Shown here: one piece after another, positions 60,310 to 64,000 of the stretch
Position numbering within the stretch: position 1 is the first letter of the stretch
How the letters are laid out: each line of letters starts with the position of its first letter
Assembly: GCA_028622995.1 (NCBI GenBank)
Contig: JAJQJQ010000009.1
Location: 2,604,001 to 2,668,000, forward strand
From: Panagrolaimus kolymaensis
Taxonomy: Eukaryota > Nematoda > Chromadorea > Rhabditida > Panagrolaimidae
Reading direction: 5' to 3'
Length of the DNA stretch: 64,000 nucleotides
Program-made: the position numbers and the translations under genes
The notes under the pieces: generated by a model
What the model saw: the letters and a program-made list of their open reading frames with translations, nothing else
What the model was told of the DNA's origin: nothing
Database searches by the model: none

Positions 60310-63300
60310 GTTAGTTGACTTAAAAAAAATTAAACAAAAAAACTTAATTTTTATATAAAAAAGGATTTCAATCAATGGACTTTTATTTTTATGCCAATTT
60401 TTTTTATCCTTTTTTTAAACAATGCTTCCTCTATTTTTTTTTTTCACTGAAATAAAAAATGTATATTTTTTTCGTTCATTTTTTTTAATTTGAAATATAG
60501 GAAGCTCACGAGAGAGAAAAAAATTCTTCTCCCCTCTTTATTTTTTTTTTGGTCATGTGTAGTAGTTTAGTTTTAGTTAGTTTTATTTTAGTAGTAGCTT
60601 TTTTTCTTTTTCATTTTCTATTTTATTTTTTTATATTCTCTTTCTCGTTGGTGGTTGTGTTCGTCCGAGAACGCCACTCTCTCACTCTACCACCAATAAT
60701 AACTAAAAATTGCTTCTACCACGTTCTCATTTATTTATTTTTTTTATATATCTATTTTTTATTTATTATTATTATTATGTTGCTGGCTGGCATGAGTGAG
60801 AGAAAAGAGCCCTGCTTCTTTTTTTAAAATACATAATATTGTTACGTATAAAATAGATCATCATCAATAAAAAATAAAATAATAATATAAATATGAATAT
60901 AAGCAAGTTTTTGAGGCATCGAAAAAAAAAACTTTCATCCATCCGGTTTTTTTTTTCGGCGGCAAAGCAGCAAGCAAATTGCATGGTTTTTTATGCAAAT
61001 CAATTTTATTATATTATTACTTCACTTTTTTGTTTGTTTGTTTATTTATTTGTTTTTGTCTGTTTCAATTTTATTATTATTTTTATATTTTCGTAATAGT
61101 ATTATCAAAGCTGCCGCGTAACAATATTCTCTTTTTTCTCATCGCCCAGAACCCCAGAGATAGATAGAAAAAAAATGAACAACGACTAATTGTTACTTTT
61201 TTTTGTGGTTGCTTTTTATCCATTTTTTTTTTGACGCTTCAAAATTTTTTTTGTTTTGTTGTTGAAATCTTCTTTTTAACGACTGACTACTACCAATATG
61301 GCTTTTTTAAAGCTCGCGTCATTTTTTTCTTTCTATTTCTCTTCTCTTTCATCTTCATCCCTTTTATGGATGAATGAAGAAGAACTCGATTTATGATTCC
61401 TTCTCTCTTTTTTGACTTTGACTTTGATGATGACAAGTTTTTTTTTGTTGTTGAAATCGAACCTAAAAAATTTGCACATGCTTTCATTCATTTTTCCTTT
61501 TTTTCTGTCTTTTTTCGAAGAAAAAGTTATTTTAACTTTTTTTTGTTTCATCGAAAATTTTAACGTTCATTATTTAACTTTGAACAATGAAAATTTCAAA
61601 GAAAAAAAAGAAAAAAAAGATGGTAGTTTTAAACGCAGCAGCCCAGCTGGCCATCGTCGTCGCGCGATATTTTTTGTTCTTCGTCTTTAGCTGTATTTAA
61701 AAATGGCGTTAAAATTCGTTTTTATGTTTTATATTTAAACGGATGGCAAAAAATATAAAACTCGTCCTTGTGTATTTGCGATCACATAAAAAAAATCATT
61801 CATTCATTTTTTTCCTTCTTTTTTCCTTTGCGTAACCGCCTTCTGAGGCCGGCTGCGAGTAGAAGAAGTTGGAGCAGCAGTAGCAGCCGTCTGTGGTGGT
61901 AGTTTTTCTTCTCGGTTTCCAGTTTCCTCCACTTCTTTTCGTTTCTATGTTCCTTCGACGATAATAATTTCTTTCCATTCTCATTTTTATTTTTCGAACA
62001 CGTTATGTGGCGTGAAACTTTTTCTAACAAACAAAAAAAATTGCAAAAAAAGAAAGAAGCGAGTCTTATGAATGCATATTTATTGTTAAAGAAGTAGTAT
62101 TAGGAGTCGTTGGAGAAAAATGTAAAAGAGACGACATTGAGAACAAAGAAGAAGGGACGAAGAAAAAATACATAAAATTTCTTAAATGACTTCATTTTAA
62201 GTTTTTTTTGTTCAAAAAAAAAAGAAAGAAGCATTATTTTAATTAACAAAAAAGTAATAATTAAACACCCCTATTTTTTTTAAACTTATAGTAAATCCAA
62301 GCTTTTTTTTTTGTGTTGCTTTATATTTTTTTATTGATTTTTTATGTGTGTAATGGAATTATTTTTGTGCTCATGCATATGCACATGGTGTATGGAGGTG
62401 CAGTTGTTGTTAGCTGATCAAGGAAGAATCGTCGTCGAATTTAACTAAGAACGGGAACGCATTCGAATGAATGCAGCATAAGAATGAGAGTGAGAGATGC
62501 TTTTTTTCTTTGTTGTTTGAGATAGTGAAGAAAAAAGCTGCTGCACCAACAAACAAGCAGCAAGCAAGCAAAAAAAAATTGTGCGCACAAACATTCATTT
62601 TTTTTTTCTTCTGTGTTAGCATTAACAAAAAAAAAAATCAAAATAAACAATGATTTTTTTTTATTATTTTTGAGGCAACAGCAAGGAAGGGAATGAGCCT
62701 GCGGCTGTGTCGACGACGATTCCAGACAAACATCACCACCAACAAAATTGAAAAAATCTTGAGTAAAAAAAAAATAAATAGCATCAGCAGCATTCTCATG
62801 AACGAAAATAAACAAGAAAAGAAAAAATATAGCAGCAAACAAGCGATCAAAGAAGTCCTTCGTTTTTGTTTTTGTTTCTGTCATCGTTTGAACGCGGGAC
62901 ACATGCAAAAAAAAAAAATAGAAGAGTTAAGAGTAAAGTAGTTGGTTTTTTTTATTTTTTCTTGCTGGCAGTCACCCAATAGAAAAACAAAACAAAACAA
63001 AAAAATACGTCCGGGAGGCCTTTGAAAAAAATAAAGAAGGGGGGTTTTTAACAACGACAAAAACAACCAACCAAACAACTAACAACAACGCGAGCGAGAG
63101 TCATCTCGAGTCATGAGATGAATAGAGAATGCGAATGCTGTGTTCTACTTTTTTATTTTTTTATTTTCATTTTTTTATCTGTTAGTTAATACATCATAAC
63201 TTCTTTGCTCCTGTTGTCGCTTGCTTGCTCGTTGCTGCTTTCCAAATAAATACAAATATATTTAAAAAAAAGTATGCGCAAATAAACGAGAATAAAAAAA

Positions 63301-64000
63301 GTGAACATAAAAATATTAAATAAAAAAAGTTAATTTTTGATATTTTTTCTGCCTATTTTTTATTATTATTTTTGGCTTTTGATTTTCCAAAAAAAACTCT
63401 AAAAAAAGTCATAAGTTTTCGCTTTGTTCGGTAAATGAGAACACGCGTTCACGGGACGACCACCTCGATTGTTTTTTAGAATTTTTGTTTTTTATCTTTA
63501 AAAAAACTGTTATTGATGATTTTCTTTTTGTTTTGTTTATTTCACGCTCTTTTTTTGAGTAATTTCGAACGCCGCCGTCGATCTAATCTTTAAAAATACT
63601 CTCTTTTTTTAATGCTATCTCAATATTCCAATCTTGCAACAACACAAAAAAATTATAAAACGTGAATTAATTAATTTCATAAGTAAAAGTTGATGAAAAA
63701 TGCTTTTGCCTTCATTTTTTTTTGTTTTGTTATTATACTTTTTTTGTTTCTTGTTGTTTTGCATTCTTTTGTTCAAAAAGAAAAAAGTTTTCTGTCTGAT
63801 TTATTACTTTCTTATTTTTTCTTTGCATTAAAAAAAGAAAAAAAAAGAATAGAATAGTAATTTTAAAAAGTAATATGTATCAGAAAAAAATATTTAATGG
63901 AAAATCCCTTTCATTTTTTCTTATTGTTTTTTTGTTATTATTTTTTGTTTAGTTTTTCCTTTTTCTTTTTCCCATTCTTTATTCTTTGGGCTTGCCTTGA
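60310..64000. other. Probable long intron to window end
   Basis: T- and A-rich simple sequence following the donor at 60310. It shows no exon, RNA gene or repeat with clear borders. If the 60070 exon is real, this is the first 3.7 kb of its intron. Confidence 0.45.

Overview
The window is animal nuclear DNA. It is strongly AT-rich, with long T and A runs, protein genes cut by many short introns (mostly about 45-200 nt) that end in T-rich TTTTAG or TTTCAG acceptors, and long intergenic stretches of low complexity. The families present (ZnT, SLC6, serpins, PAN, TMEM145/GPR180, a RIG-I/DRH-type helicase, a Kolobok transposon) point to an invertebrate. A small-bodied ecdysozoan such as a nematode or mite fits best, but I cannot fix the group. 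Several genes have a TTTCAG or TTTTAG acceptor only a few bases before the start codon. This could mean spliced-leader trans-splicing or introns in the 5' UTR.

Layout, left to right. 210-1796 (+) encodes a ZnT1-type zinc exporter, followed by a relic copy of its C-terminal exon at 2850-2940. 3177-4643 and 9461-10850 are two related serpin genes, both broken; they flank an intact but unrecognised seven-exon gene (6202-8612). 11744-23315 (-) is a ten-exon SLC6 transporter. Its fourth intron carries a complete 4.9 kb Kolobok-like DNA transposon (15260-20160) with 629-bp terminal inverted repeats, TTAA target duplications, a THAP-finger transposase and a divergent gene for a P2X7-type C-terminal ballast domain. 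A second inverted-repeat element lies just 5' of the transporter.

About 24.1-32.0 kb is gene-poor, with a tRNA-like Pol III relic and a GC-rich hairpin. 32047-35074 (-) is a secretory-pathway 2OG-Fe(II) oxygenase-like protein. 37702-38870 (+) is a small secreted PAN-domain protein. 39718-42082 (-) is a TMEM145/GPR180-type seven-pass protein. 44364-47350 (-) is a RIG-I/DRH-like RNA helicase without CARDs. 47934-48427 is a hAT-type MITE with a perfect 8-bp target duplication. 50442-52154 (-) is a divergent protein that looks Hsp70-derived and is interrupted by an in-frame stop. From 53.5 kb to the end the sequence is mostly low complexity, except for one Ala/Ser/Gln-rich exon (60070-60309, +) whose partner exons lie beyond the window.

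The genes do not form one pathway. The most notable unit is the Kolobok element with its two divergent genes. The strongest evidence of decay is in the serpin pair and the Hsp70-like gene. All exon borders were read by eye from splice signals and reading phase. For the ten intact spliced models the phases close exactly.
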